Source: Karstenula rhodostoma CBS 690.94 (taxonomy: Eukaryota; Ascomycota; Dothideomycetes; Pleosporales; Didymosphaeriaceae). From it: a stretch of 64,000 nucleotides of DNA. Positions 10,942-21,289 of the stretch are shown piece after piece. The translations under genes and the position numbers were made by a program. Positions within the stretch are counted from its first letter, which is position 1. Each line of letters begins with the position of its first letter. Under the pieces are notes generated by a model. The model was not told the origin of the DNA. It saw only the letters and a list, made by a program, of their open reading frames with translations, and made no database searches. The stretch covers positions 558,001 to 622,000 of the forward strand of contig MU001499.1 of NCBI GenBank assembly GCA_010093485.1. The letters run 5' to 3'.

Positions 10942-12759
10942 CTATGCTAAACACCTTCGCCTGAGAAATCTTAGTCCTCTGCTCGGTGTCGAAGACATAG
11001 GTTGTATGAACATTGACGAGTCAGAGACTGTATACGCGTTCTGTGTCAAAAGAGTCACCGAGAGATCACTCGAAGTAGTTGAACTTTGACTCACCCATGA
11101 GTACGTGCGTTCCAGACTTTCAGTACTCCTTTCATCTATTCGTGAAGAGGTCCAGGGACACACAAAACTGGATCTTGGAATCTCCCTTCCAGATACCCTT
11201 GTAGTCTTTCCAGTGACCGTCGTCGTCAACATGTCCCACAGCCCCCTATAAACATTGGCGATCACTTCTACCCTACAGAGCTTGGGCAGCGTATCTTCGT
11301 ACTCTATAAGCGTTAAAAGATACCAGTAGATGACTCCACTGCACCGATCTAGGGTGAGCGATTCCAAGTTGCGGGGCAGATACTCCATCTTCAAGCTTGG
11401 AAACAGCCGCATTGGTTCTTCAGTATTGTCATCGGTGACTCTTATGGCCTGGCTTATTAGCTGATCGGGTAGCTTGAGCGTCTTCAACTGATGGAAACTG
11501 GACAAATCTGGAACCATAGAGTACCAATTTCCTTGTTCGTCGAATTTTGCTGAGAAAAGCAGCGTCTCCAGGGTGTGGCGATGAGGCTCGAGTGCTGGTG
11601 CCAGAGACGAGAAAACCTCGAGGAGCGTGTACTCGTAGGATCGGAAGATGCACAACAGATTCATACCGTCGTAGAGCTCGAATGAGCGCACGTCTTCAAA
11701 GAGCGTGAGGATATCCGATAATGCCTGTAGGAAGTCTTCAGCATTGAGGTCTATGTCGCTGAAGCCGAATCGCAGATTCTTGACGTGCTTGATCTTAGTA
11801 TGCGGTAGTGCATGGTGGGTTGCTCGACTACGCAGAATGCATATGTCTGCCGTCTTCGCGCTAGGCAGGCTATCCAGAACCAAAACGTCGCAGGGTCCAT
11901 AAGCAGGCAGACTGACGTAACGGAGCATTTCGAACGCTACAGGCGAACAAAGCAGGGCCGAGCGGACCAGCAGAGGTATAGGTTCTGTCACACAACGGAC
12001 CTCTGCGACAGATCCGAAGCTGTGTATGCCGGTGTGGATGTCCCACAGTCTGAGGCACTGAAGCTTTGGCAGCAATGCCAGAAGTTCCGTCAACCAGAAG
12101 GACAGCTGCTGTCTCGAAATAGCGACCGCCGTCTCTCCTGGTGACGACCAGCGCCTTAACCATACTGCAAGGGAAGAAATGGGCTTCTTCTTGGATTTGT
12201 TGCGTGTGGCAGCTAACGGGCCTAGTCTATCCTGACCCGGTGCGAGGAAACAGGCAGTATCTTCCACTAACTTGTCGATCGCAGCGTTCCGAGCGTTGGA
12301 GTATCGGAACGGCAACAACGAAATGTGTAGCTGCTTGACGAGGCCGCGAAGGTGCGGATTATCGATCAGCAGGCGGATCAGCTTGAACATCCTGCTCTGC
12401 TAGAAAGGGATCAGGGGCTTGGTCCGATCCTGAACTGCGTTCCTACTATGGAGAACAAGTATGATGGCACGATCGGGCCTCTCTTCTGGTCGTCGATGCA
12501 AATCGTGTAGAACAATAACTCCTGGGCGACAGGCGTGATACTCCGACAAAGGCGACCAGCATTACGTAGGTCGACTGCCTTCATCGACATAGCAAGGGCG
12601 GATTCCCATGAATCCCACTTTGCGGTTCGAGCAAGCAGGATACTGGTTTCGAAAAAGTATTTCATGTGGTCAAGAGAAGATGGCGAGTAGAATTTCCTGC
12701 GGTAGTCGGTCCAGGCGGATAGACTCGATAACATCTAATACCTTTGGGATCGGGTCCAT
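10942..12759 (-). pseudogene. F-box/LRR-like gene with a frameshift inside the F-box
   Basis: The body is exon 12399..10942 (486 codons) joined by a 47-nt intron (12446..12400, GTAGGA...CTAG) to an upstream exon that includes DLRNAGRLCRSITPVAQELL, a typical F-box second half. The large exon is rich in leucine repeats with the order of fungal F-box/LRR proteins. An ATG at 12759 starts MDPIPKVLDVIES followed by LDRLPQEILLAIFS, the classical F-box start, but runs into TGA at about 12673. The continuation lies in the next frame. No GT donor sits between, so an intron cannot bridge it. The break falls in a TC-rich stretch (ATCTTCTCTTGAC). A downstream ATG at 12734 could still give a protein lacking the first half of the F-box. 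Pseudogene or sequencing error. Confidence 0.6.
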
Positions 12760-13559
12760 GGTGTCGAGGCGAGAGGTTTTGGCGGAGAAGTGAAGGTGGG
12801 ATCTGAATATGGCGGAGAGATCGAAGAGAGAGCTATGGTGGAGAGGGCGAGGTAAAGGAGATCAGCATGTCCCCAGGGATTATGTAAGGTGCGTGCAGGA
12901 TCAATTTCATGTGACTTTTTCATTCAGTCATTCACTGCCCTGAAGGGTTCTACCACCGAACATGTTTAATCGGTGAAAGATCAAGCCTCCGAGTAAACGA
13001 TTCTCAAATCCACCCAGGCAGTTCAAATGTTGAGGCTGCGAGGCTTTGCTTAGTGACCAATTGTACAATACTTTGAAGTTTCATTGGTTCATAGATGGAT
13101 TCCCAACTAAGTATGTATCTCAAGTCCTCATATTTATAGTAGGTGTCTTCTGCTAGCCGCACGGTATACCTACCATACGTCCGACCATAGGGGTATCCTT
13201 CGACAGTGTATGTGGATACAATAATATATGTAATACATTGACATAGTGTTTGAAAGCTAGAAACGAACGTTTCAGGTGTTGCTCGATTTAAGTATTCGAA
13301 CTTGATTGCTAAGCTAAAGCTCTTGTGTTGTCGCTACTTTTGTTTCCAAAAAAACCAGATACCTCAGAAAGTATCTGGAGGTTTGATAGCTTCTGATGCG
13401 GTACTTGTCGCACGTCAAGGCCGCTGCAGCGCGACGCTACAGGCTTGAAACAACCGTCCGAAACATCAGCTAAACTCACAACCTCAACCCCAGATTACAG
13501 ACCTTCGCCTTGAACAACATCATCTCTCATCTTTTCACTCCCCAGCACAAAGAATTACG
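12760..13559. other. Intergenic region between divergent genes
   Basis: No gene seen. It is A/T-rich and provides the upstream region of the SET gene, with C/A-rich leader sequence before 13560 and a perfect hairpin at 13355-13378. Confidence 0.5.
13355..13378. repeat. Perfect 8-bp inverted repeat
   Basis: CCAGATAC and its reverse complement GTATCTGG flank an 8-nt spacer, about 180 bp upstream of the SET gene start. It may be an operator-like palindrome or chance. Confidence 0.5.
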
Positions 13560-14582
13560 ATGCACATTTTATCGTTTCTCTTGCCATTGCCCGCCAATTA
13601 TGCGACATGCCCAACCCACACCTTCCAAATACAGTGTCCATACCCGCCCCTTCCTTACATGGTAGAACCAAGTCCAGGCAAAGGCCTCGGTGTCTTCGCC
13701 GCGCACACGTTGGAGACGGGCTCAATCATCATGCGCGAAGCCCCAGTCATCACAATAAAACCCCCCAAAGACACCCCAGGCACTGGCTATCCACTACCCG
13801 TTATTTCGCAGCTCGTTCACGCGGAATACAACCGTCTATCAGAGGCACAACAACAAGACGTGCTCGACCTGACGTATTCCGTCCTCCCAACCGACATCCA
13901 ACGATACGGCGACAACCTAGACATCCTCGGCATCATCTTCCGCAACAACGCATACGACACGGGCACCGAGATCGGGCTCTTCCCCAAGATCGCTCGGATC
14001 AACCACTCTTGCCGCCCAAATGCAGCGTACTACTGGAACGAGAAGCTCAAGCGGCGGTTCGTGTACGCGACGCGCGAGATCGAGGCGGGCGAGGAGATCT
14101 TCGTGTCTTTCATCTCGCTGCTCCTGACCCGCGAGGAAAGACAGAAGAAACTTGCGCGCTACGGCTTCGTCTGCACGTGTCCGGCGTGCTCGCAACACCC
14201 GGTTGATTTGCATGATTCCGATAGATCGCGGGTGGATATCGAGCAGGCTCTCCGCGCTTTCTCGGCACAGATGAACTTGACGGCGCCGACGCATCCTTCT
14301 GGTGTTAGGAAGGCGCGTAAAAATGCCGAGTCGAGTTTGCTGCTTGCTGGGCTGGTGGAGAAAGAGGGGTTGGCGGATTACTATGCGCAGACGTATAGGA
14401 TTGCGGCGATTAGCCATGCGAGGATTGGGGACTGGGAGAAGGCGACTGTGTGGGCGAATGAAGGGTATAAGAGGAGGGTCATGGAGGATGCTGAGAGCCC
14501 GTGGACTATGGAGATGTATGAATTGACGAGGAGGCTTGTAGAGGAATGGGAGGCTGAGTTGAAGGGTACGAGGTCGACCTGA
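13560..14582 (+). CDS. SET-domain protein (SMYD-like, possibly not an active methyltransferase)
   Basis: Single exon, 340 residues. The SET domain spans about residues 34-190: GKGLGVFAAHTLETG for the S-adenosylmethionine loop, RINHSCRPNA at 146-155 for the NHSC knot, then EAGEEIFVSFISLLLTREER. The post-SET cysteines are in YGFVCTCPAC (about 201-210). No MYND finger is present. In active family members the segment reads I-S-Y with the catalytic tyrosine; here residue 184 is Phe. The N-terminal 20 residues are hydrophobic (MHILSFLLPLPANYATC) and could be a signal or simply an upstream extension; the alternative ATG at codon 34 sits right before the domain. The C-terminal third is helical and TPR-like. 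Coding strand is C-rich early, G-rich late. Confidence 0.85.
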   Translation: MHILSFLLPLPANYATCPTHTFQIQCPYPPLPYMVEPSPGKGLGVFAAHTLETGSIIMREAPVITIKPPKDTPGTGYPLPVISQLVHAEYNRLSEAQQQDVLDLTYSVLPTDIQRYGDNLDILGIIFRNNAYDTGTEIGLFPKIARINHSCRPNAAYYWNEKLKRRFVYATREIEAGEEIFVSFISLLLTREERQKKLARYGFVCTCPACSQHPVDLHDSDRSRVDIEQALRAFSAQMNLTAPTHPSGVRKARKNAESSLLLAGLVEKEGLADYYAQTYRIAAISHARIGDWEKATVWANEGYKRRVMEDAESPWTMEMYELTRRLVEEWEAELKGTRST

Positions 14583-14824
14583 ACGGGGTGAGGCGAGTGC
14601 CGCATAAGGTTTCAAGGCTGGACTCACATGATACCATGGAACCAGATTCTGAGATTCTGACAGTTGACTGCTAGCTAGGGTTGGGGTGGATGATATCTGG
14701 TAATAAGCAACGGAGGGAGATGCTGTTAAGAAGCAGTTTGACTACTATTCGTATTCCGCGGTAGAGGTTGGGAGACTCTCGTACGGATGCAGTGGATAGA
14801 CCTCCATGTGTTTGCTCTTGTATG

Positions 14825-16176
14825 CTAGTTCCCAGCACTACTCCTCCCGCGGACTTCATCATCTTCCTGTGCATCTCCCAGTAGACTGCTTTCCTCGTCG
14901 ACAGCCTTGATCCCCTTCTCTGCATTCTTCTGCAGGCTCACCCATATGGCAGCCCCAATAATCAGCACAGCGCCAAACAAACTCTCAACCGGCGGCGTAG
15001 TCCCCCATATGACACGTTCGACGACTAAAGCAAAAACGAGCTGCAGATACGTAAGGTTGGTTGCCCTTCCACCCTTTTCTCGTTGCAAGCCTTCGGTAAG
15101 GAGGAACTGTAGTGCGAAGCCCGTGAGTCCGATGATGGCGATGAGTCCCCATTGGCTTAGATGCTCAGGCATGACGAAGTGCAGGTCGGGGTGCACGAGG
15201 ATGATGAGGGCGGATCCGACGGTGGAGAGGAATGCGAAGTACGTTACGCTGATGAGGGAGTGCGCGCGGTTTCCTATGACACGGATGGTGGCATAGGCTG
15301 TCGACGCTCCGAAAGTGCCTAGCACGGCCAGGAGGATGGCAAGTGTCCTTTGCTCAGCCGAGACAGGGGGGAGGGAAGGCGAGGTTCCGCTCTGGATACC
15401 AAAACTGAGGAGACTCAACGAGTTGCTGTCTGGGCCTTCGATGGGCTCTACTGGTGCGCCAGAGATAGGGTCGAGAGGTGCGCTGGGGAACAACCACGGT
15501 GGGCGAGCGACGAATAGAACGCCGGTAAAGGCGAGGAGTCCGGCGAGTGCTTCTTTGACGGTATATGGTTCCCTTAGCCACACCCAGCAGACCAGGGCTG
15601 TCATTGTAGGGATGATGAACGTGATCACCGTGGCATCAGCGAACTCAAGCCAGGACAGTGAGTCTATACACGTGCATTAGAACCGTGGCTAACATAAGTC
15701 GTTGAGGTAACTTACAGTACAGACCAAACAGCCCAATGAACCCCGCTGTTCCGCGGAGTACCAACAGACCAGTCACGCCGTGAGATCTTGGAACCCTGTT
15801 GTACCATACGTACAAACAACTCAAGACAGTTGTGCAAGACATGCGAACGAAGATGATCTGCAAGGCATGGAACTTAGTCTCGTAGCCTGTTGCCAAAAGT
15901 TTTGCCGCAGTGGACATCTGCAGGTATGTCAGTGTACCAAGCCTATTCAAACTTGAGAAGCAGGTAACGCACTATCGATCCACACGTCTGAGCCAAAAAG
16001 ACCAGGAACAGGCCGAAGTTCCTCTCGTAAAACTGTTTCAATTTTTGACTCGCGCTAGGCTGCTGATTTTGTTCCTCCGCATCTTGAACTTGGCTGTTCG
16101 TAATCGGGGAGACTGGTACATTTTCTCCTCGTCCCGTAGCTGAGTCGGCCGCACCGTAGGACCTCGAGCCTCCCAT
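14825..16176 (-). CDS. EamA/DMT-superfamily membrane transporter (SLC35G-like)
   Basis: Exons 16176..15973, 15917..15716 and 15663..14825 give 414 residues, all phases consistent. After a polar N-terminus of about 60 residues there are ten predicted membrane helices in two EamA halves. The first half ends in FGLYYSLSWLEFADATVITF, the standard junction motif of this family, followed by a loop with PLDPISGAPVEP. The second half carries the ALRxEKGGRATNLTYLQLVFA-type helix. Family members move small solutes or nucleotide-linked metabolites across membranes; the substrate cannot be read from the sequence. The C-terminal tail is polar with an acidic cluster and short LL motif (EESSLLGDAQEDDE), which could be a sorting signal. 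An upstream in-frame ATG at 16209 would add 11 residues. Confidence 0.88.
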
Positions 16177-16541
16177 ATTTTGGATGTTTGTAAAGTTCTG
16201 GCAGGGCAAATGCGGAAGTAGACTTTTGAAAGACCCACTGCGGTCGGGTAATGCGTCCCGTCACTGGCCGGCTGACTCCGGTCTAGCCCAGGTTGAGAAT
16301 AGTCACCAGACGCGCTAGGGTTTTCGCTCCGCTTTCACAGCATGCCCTTCGCAAGTTCGGAAATAAACATACTAAAGACTTGTAGCCGGCATGGGTTTGA
16401 TTTCTAGTCTTGACGATAGCTCACCTGGAAATGAAATAGTGTAAAAAGATGATGAAGTCGTATTGTCCCTCGTCCAATGAGCAACAGAAACGAGAGCAAT
16501 CCCGCTCATAATCCCTCTTCAAACATTGTAGGTCGCTTCAT
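16177..16541. other. Short intergenic region
   Basis: Promoter side of the transporter gene and 3' flank of the AA9 gene; no further feature seen. Confidence 0.5.
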
Positions 16542-17510
16542 CTAGAACGCAAAGACATCATTTGCCCCTCGAATCATCTTATTCGTGCAAACTGCGTTGC
16601 CAGGCGTCACCGTAGTACCTTCAGCAATGACCTTCGGCCCTGGGACAGTGTAGCCCGTAATGGCAGAGTGAATGTTAATCTTGATGCCAGGATCTAATTG
16701 TGTCAGTTATCAGCCTCTTTCTTGCTTCCCAAGTTAACCGTGAAGCCACTCACCACTCGAGCCGTAAATCCCGGGAATTTTCACTGTAGCCGGCGCCAAC
16801 GTTCCGCTTCCCGTGACGGTAATCTGGTCTTCAAAGCGTGAGCCTAGCAACCCACGCCACATGAACACTGACACTTACAACAGCTCATATAAAACTGCGC
16901 CCCACCCGCAGACTGCGTAGTATGCAGCGCAACCACCTCGGCCCTCACCAGATAATCCCCTGGCGCCAGCGCCGTTGGAATCTTAAAGTCCACCTTGCCA
17001 CAGCACTTGTTCATATCCTTGACGCCCCAATAATCGTTGTCTGCAGCGCCCTTGTTGCCAGGTGCAGCTGCCCATCCGTTCTCGTAGACTTTGAACCACC
17101 CCGTCGAGCCGTCGGCTTTAGAGGCGTCAGGCACTTTCGTCATATACACGAGGACGGGACCGTAGTGGTTGCCGCCGATGGCTTCGTTCTTGCAGCCGCG
17201 GTCGCCGGGTTGCTGCGAGGATGCTGTCACCATCGTTCCGAAGGGGTATGGGATAGGGCTCGCCTACCTGATGCATCTCCACCGAGACAGTGTCGCCGGC
17301 GTTCACGGCACATTTTCCAGATACACCAGCTGCGCCGCCGGCGTTGCATCGCATGTCGTTGGAGCTTATGCTTGAAACGGGGCTGTTGCCTCTGGGCATG
17401 CGGACGCAGGTGTTCGACTTGTCGACTCCGTTGACCCACATCTGCTGGAAGAGGGCGTGACCAGCGGCTTGCTGTAAGAGCAGGCCTGTGATGATGAAGT
17501 AGAATCTCAT
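16542..17510 (-). CDS. AA9 lytic polysaccharide monooxygenase (former GH61)
   Basis: Four exons (17510..17268, 17212..16879, 16828..16754, 16693..16542) join to 267 residues. A 17-residue signal peptide (MRFYFIITGLLLQQAAG) is followed directly by His18, the N-terminal histidine of the copper brace after cleavage. The second copper ligand is His97 in GGNHYGPVLVYM, and the axial tyrosine is in AQFYMSC near residue 189. Cysteine pairs and the core segments DYWGVKDM and LVRAEVVALH match the family. The enzyme oxidatively cleaves cellulose or related glucans outside the cell, using electrons from partners such as cellobiose dehydrogenase. There is no CBM1 module; the protein ends shortly after the domain with DVFAF. 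Length is normal for a single-domain AA9. Confidence 0.95.
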
Positions 17511-17910
17511 GTTCGCGAGGAGTCGGATGGTACGAATTTGTGCTCGTTGGGCTAAGTACAACAAGGTGAGGAATAGCTGTTAATAGTCTTGTGGTGTAGT
17601 TGACAACGCACGGTACCAGCATGGCTGTATAAGGCCGACATGTTTGCTCGCTCGGCAGTTCTGACACCGATTTATAGCACCTCATCTGACATTGGAAGCA
17701 GAATCAATATTTTGAATCGTTAATGATATTATTGTGTAATAGTGGTGGGCGAATTAGTGAGTCTCGTGAGCTCCAGTAGTATGATGTCGTTATACGACAC
17801 ACAAATTGCCCCCACAATAGCCGAGATTGAGTATATCGAGGCGCGATCAATCACGGATGTTGTATCCAACCCACTACCTGCTACACTGAGTAGCATCGAG
17901 CAAAGTCTTC
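17511..17910. other. Intergenic region upstream of the AA9 gene
   Basis: Contains the AA9 promoter and the 3' flank of the next leftward gene. The part around 17690-17760 is A/T-rich. No gene seen. Confidence 0.5.
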
Positions 17911-20666
17911 TCATCCAGCCGGTGACGTCGTCCCATGTCCGAACCAACCCAGGAGCTTCTTGTTGTATTCAAGGAAGCGCTCTTCCAACCTTTCACCTAC
18001 CCCCTCTCGGATCAATGCCGTAAAGAAGTCTGCCAGCGCGCGCGCGAGTTGAACACCCTCAAGCCACTCTCCCTTTAGCTGGCGTTCTCTTGCAACAACA
18101 AAGAGCTGCCGACGTGCCTGGAGAGCCAATCGCCATTCCTTTTTTCCCGGAATCAGTATAAGCGTGCGCTTGTAATTTTGCCATTCTTCCCCATCGCGAC
18201 CATGGTATTGCGTTTTGTTTTGGAAAGTCGCTAGGTGACTATGTAGTTGGACCCACAGCTTCAAAGCAGCATCTAAGAATTTAGCAATGCGGTCGTGTTC
18301 CATATGTGTGCGTATGACTTACGAGCTGTTGCACGTTGGGGTGCAGGTAACGCCTGTTTGAAGGCATCGTACTCTTGGTCTAAAGAGTAATGATTGTGGG
18401 TGTTCCGGAGTAGCGTGTTAAATCTAGCAGGGCTGAGGCTTTCCATACTAAGCAACTCCTCGAGTGCTCTGTTGGTAGAGAGCCGGTAGAGCTCGTCCAG
18501 AGTCGTACTATTGCCGGGAGGATCAGGCTCATCAATCTCACTAACCACATCATCGTATGAATGATTGAATCCCTCTGGCTCGTCTGGCTCGTCATCACTC
18601 CCGCTCTCCGAGCTCGAGCTCAACTCTATTGGAGCGTCCCGGGAGCCCATTTGTGTCCCCTTTCTCATCCCCCTCCAACTGCACAGCTTCTTTTTTCCGT
18701 GCTCCGTGCTGCAATCCATGCATACGCGTTTTTCGAACTTGAAAGAAGGATCGTCTTCAGTGTCATCGGATCCAGGCACATCGACAAGGTCGCCAGCTTT
18801 CCTCGGTTTATCGTTGACTGCAGCGCTTCCACGCGTGTAAAGCAGCCGTGGCACATATCCCTCAATAGACGACCGCACTATTACTGCTTGATTCAAGCGA
18901 ACTTTCGTTGTTGTGATCGCAGAAGACCGACGCAATCTCTTAGGCGAATCCACTTTTCTTTTGCTGAAACCGGGCAGAGCTGGAATTGACTCCAAGACTG
19001 CTCTTGTTCTCAGATTTTTTAGCTTCGTGATACGGCCGGCATAGCCGCCACATCTACCTGTTATCTGCGAAGCCATGGGGGGGTTCTTTGGCGCAGAGTC
19101 TTCCTCGTCGCTCAGTAGTGGATAATCGTCCTCGTCATAGTTTACTGCGATGCGCTTTCGACTTGGTTTCTCGGCCGCAAGCGACATAGGTCTCTTGGAG
19201 GATCTCGAGAACACGACCGCTTCTCTACCTGTGCCACTTTCGTCGCTTTCCCTGGCTTCTCCGTTCCCTACAAATTGTTGTTTGGTGGTGGAGCCTGTCA
19301 GGGTCGTCGGCGAGAGCTTGTGAGATGGTTCCGTGCTTAAGCTTTTGCGTTTGCTCGTTTCATGCCTTGTTGACATGGTCAAAAGCGAGTTCGGTGGAGT
19401 GGGTCTCTCAACGTTGACCCTCATAGGTGAGATCTCGGTAGCTAGTAGAGTGATTGGATTGATGTTCGCAGTCTCTGGTCGAGGATTTGACGGTAAGACG
19501 AGAGGATGTGACGTTACAGAGGCGTCAACGCTGGCCTCAGTTGATGGGATCTTGTTAAATGATGGGCTGCTGGCATCGGTCTCAATCGGAGCCGCGTCTT
19601 CGTATAGATCATCGTTCTCGTTGGACGCATTGTTGTGCTGTGCTTCAGACTCCCTCGAAGGAATAATTTGACTGAGATTGGGCAGAGACTCGGAATTCGA
19701 CGGCGGCGGGCGCGATGCACGGGCAACCGGCTTCGAACGATAAGAGCCAAGCCGTAGGGGAGGGAGGATAGGCCATGCCCTTTCCTCGGATACACTCTGA
19801 GAATTCACTGCTACGGAAGACGGACCGTTCACCGTCATCTCGCTTTCTGGCGACGTCCTGGCACTGCGTCTAATGTGGGGATTGGCAGGGGCGATCTTTC
19901 TTAATCGAATGGCTAAATCAACCATCAGATAATAATGAATGCTGGGGAGCTGTCAGATGAGGTTCTACTCAGGCTGAACCACAATACTAACATTTCATCG
20001 TGTTCTGGAATGCCACTCTGGAGAGGACCCGAAGCAGATCGTTTGAACCTGGGACGGGCTCCCCAAATGTCGCGGAACTCGTTGAGAAGACTCCATGCAT
20101 ATGGAGTCAAGAGATCCGGATTCTTGTTGAGATCGTTCCACGAGTGTAAGGATGCGCAACGCTTACTAGTACGATCTAGTTCAGTAACAAGCCGTTTTGC
20201 GCGTTCGGCAGCATTGGCATTCTCACTCCCGAGGCATAGGCCAAGGGCATCCTGGGTATCCTTGATTGAAGCGAACATAGACGCGGGCACTATGGGCCCA
20301 TGGATGCCAAGTGGTTTTCCACAGCGTACCTAAATGCAAGTCAACATGGTAGACTCGTACAAAGACGACTGCAGGACGGTACAGACTAACCCGAAAGCCC
20401 TCCTTAGCAATACAATCCTTGCAGTAATCGCGCGCAGACCCATTAAGAGGTCTCCCACATCCAAAATATCGGCATATCGTGAAAGCGGGTCGAGAAGATG
20501 TAGCAGCAGGGGTGGTTGAAGGCGCAGGGACAAAGTCGTTAGTGTGGTATACTACCTGTGGGTGGGAGGTAGTGCGAGAAGAAGTCTGAGCTGCGCTAAC
20601 AGTGCCTGGGTTGAAAGGTGTTGGGAGGACGCGGTGGACCTGGTCGGTATGCTTTGCCGCTGACAT
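17911..20666 (-). CDS. Large unknown protein with two cysteine clusters (possible nuclear zinc-binding protein)
   Basis: Exons 20666..20391, 20329..19969, 19912..18323 and 18272..17911 give 862 residues with consistent phases. The second intron is the least certain because two donors are possible. Residues 65-95 hold C-x4-C-x11-C-x2-C-x9-C (CRYFGCGRPLNG, then YCKDC, then RCGKPL), which looks like a treble-clef-type zinc site but matches no family I can name. Residues of about 230-560 are Ser/Pro/Glu-rich with basic nuclear-localisation-like patches (KRPMSLAAEKPSRKR). A second cluster CMDCSTEHGKKKLCSW follows. The C-terminal 150 residues are helical and basic. A nuclear role is inference. No homologous enzyme motif is visible. 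Confidence 0.75.
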
Positions 20667-21289
20667 CTCCACCGGGGTTAGGGAGAATGAGTAGCCTGCA
20701 TGGCGGAGCCTCAAGCTCGGCGATGAAAAATCAAAATCGTGGCCAAAAGTTGCAGATTAGGAAGTGGACAGAGGGCAGGCCGTAGGCGTGCGCCTTCCCG
20801 GCTCCCATATGTGATGTGTCTGCGCTCAAGAGGAGCGAGCAAACGTCCTTGGCGGGCTTGTTGCAGTTGCACAAAGCCGCTCCGGCGTGGGGTGTCACGT
20901 GACTGTTGCAGCTCCCCCGCTCTTCGACGAGCCCTTTCGTACGGGATCGCTATGGCCAACCTGTTCTATAGAAAGCCTTTCGGACAAAGAAAACGACTTC
21001 GCGACGAAGCCTGAGCTCCAACGTTATCCGCCGCCGGCTGCTCCCGTCCTGAACTAAACCGCTTCCAGCGCAGAGGACAATTCCGCGTCTACCCCGTACG
21101 GAACGCTGCCGCGGTCAGCGACACCATGCCAGTAGCTCCATCTGTAGCCGCGCCTCCACCTCCCGAGCTGGACTTTGTCTTGCGCTGCGCTCTGTACACC
21201 ATTTCTTTGTTTTGGGACCACGTGTAGCAGTATTGTAGAGCTCACCGTACAGTGGTATAGTTGCACGCAGCTCGAGGAGCCCAGACACT
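20667..21289. other. Divergent promoter region
   Basis: Lies between two genes transcribed away from each other: the unknown protein (left) and SCOT (right). G+C-rich; no gene seen. Confidence 0.5.

Noticed and set aside
18273..18303. ATG start MEHDRIAKF for a separate 130-codon gene at 17911-18303
   Set aside because: The ATG lies inside an intron (18322..18273) of the larger gene, whose frame continues exactly into this ORF after splicing.
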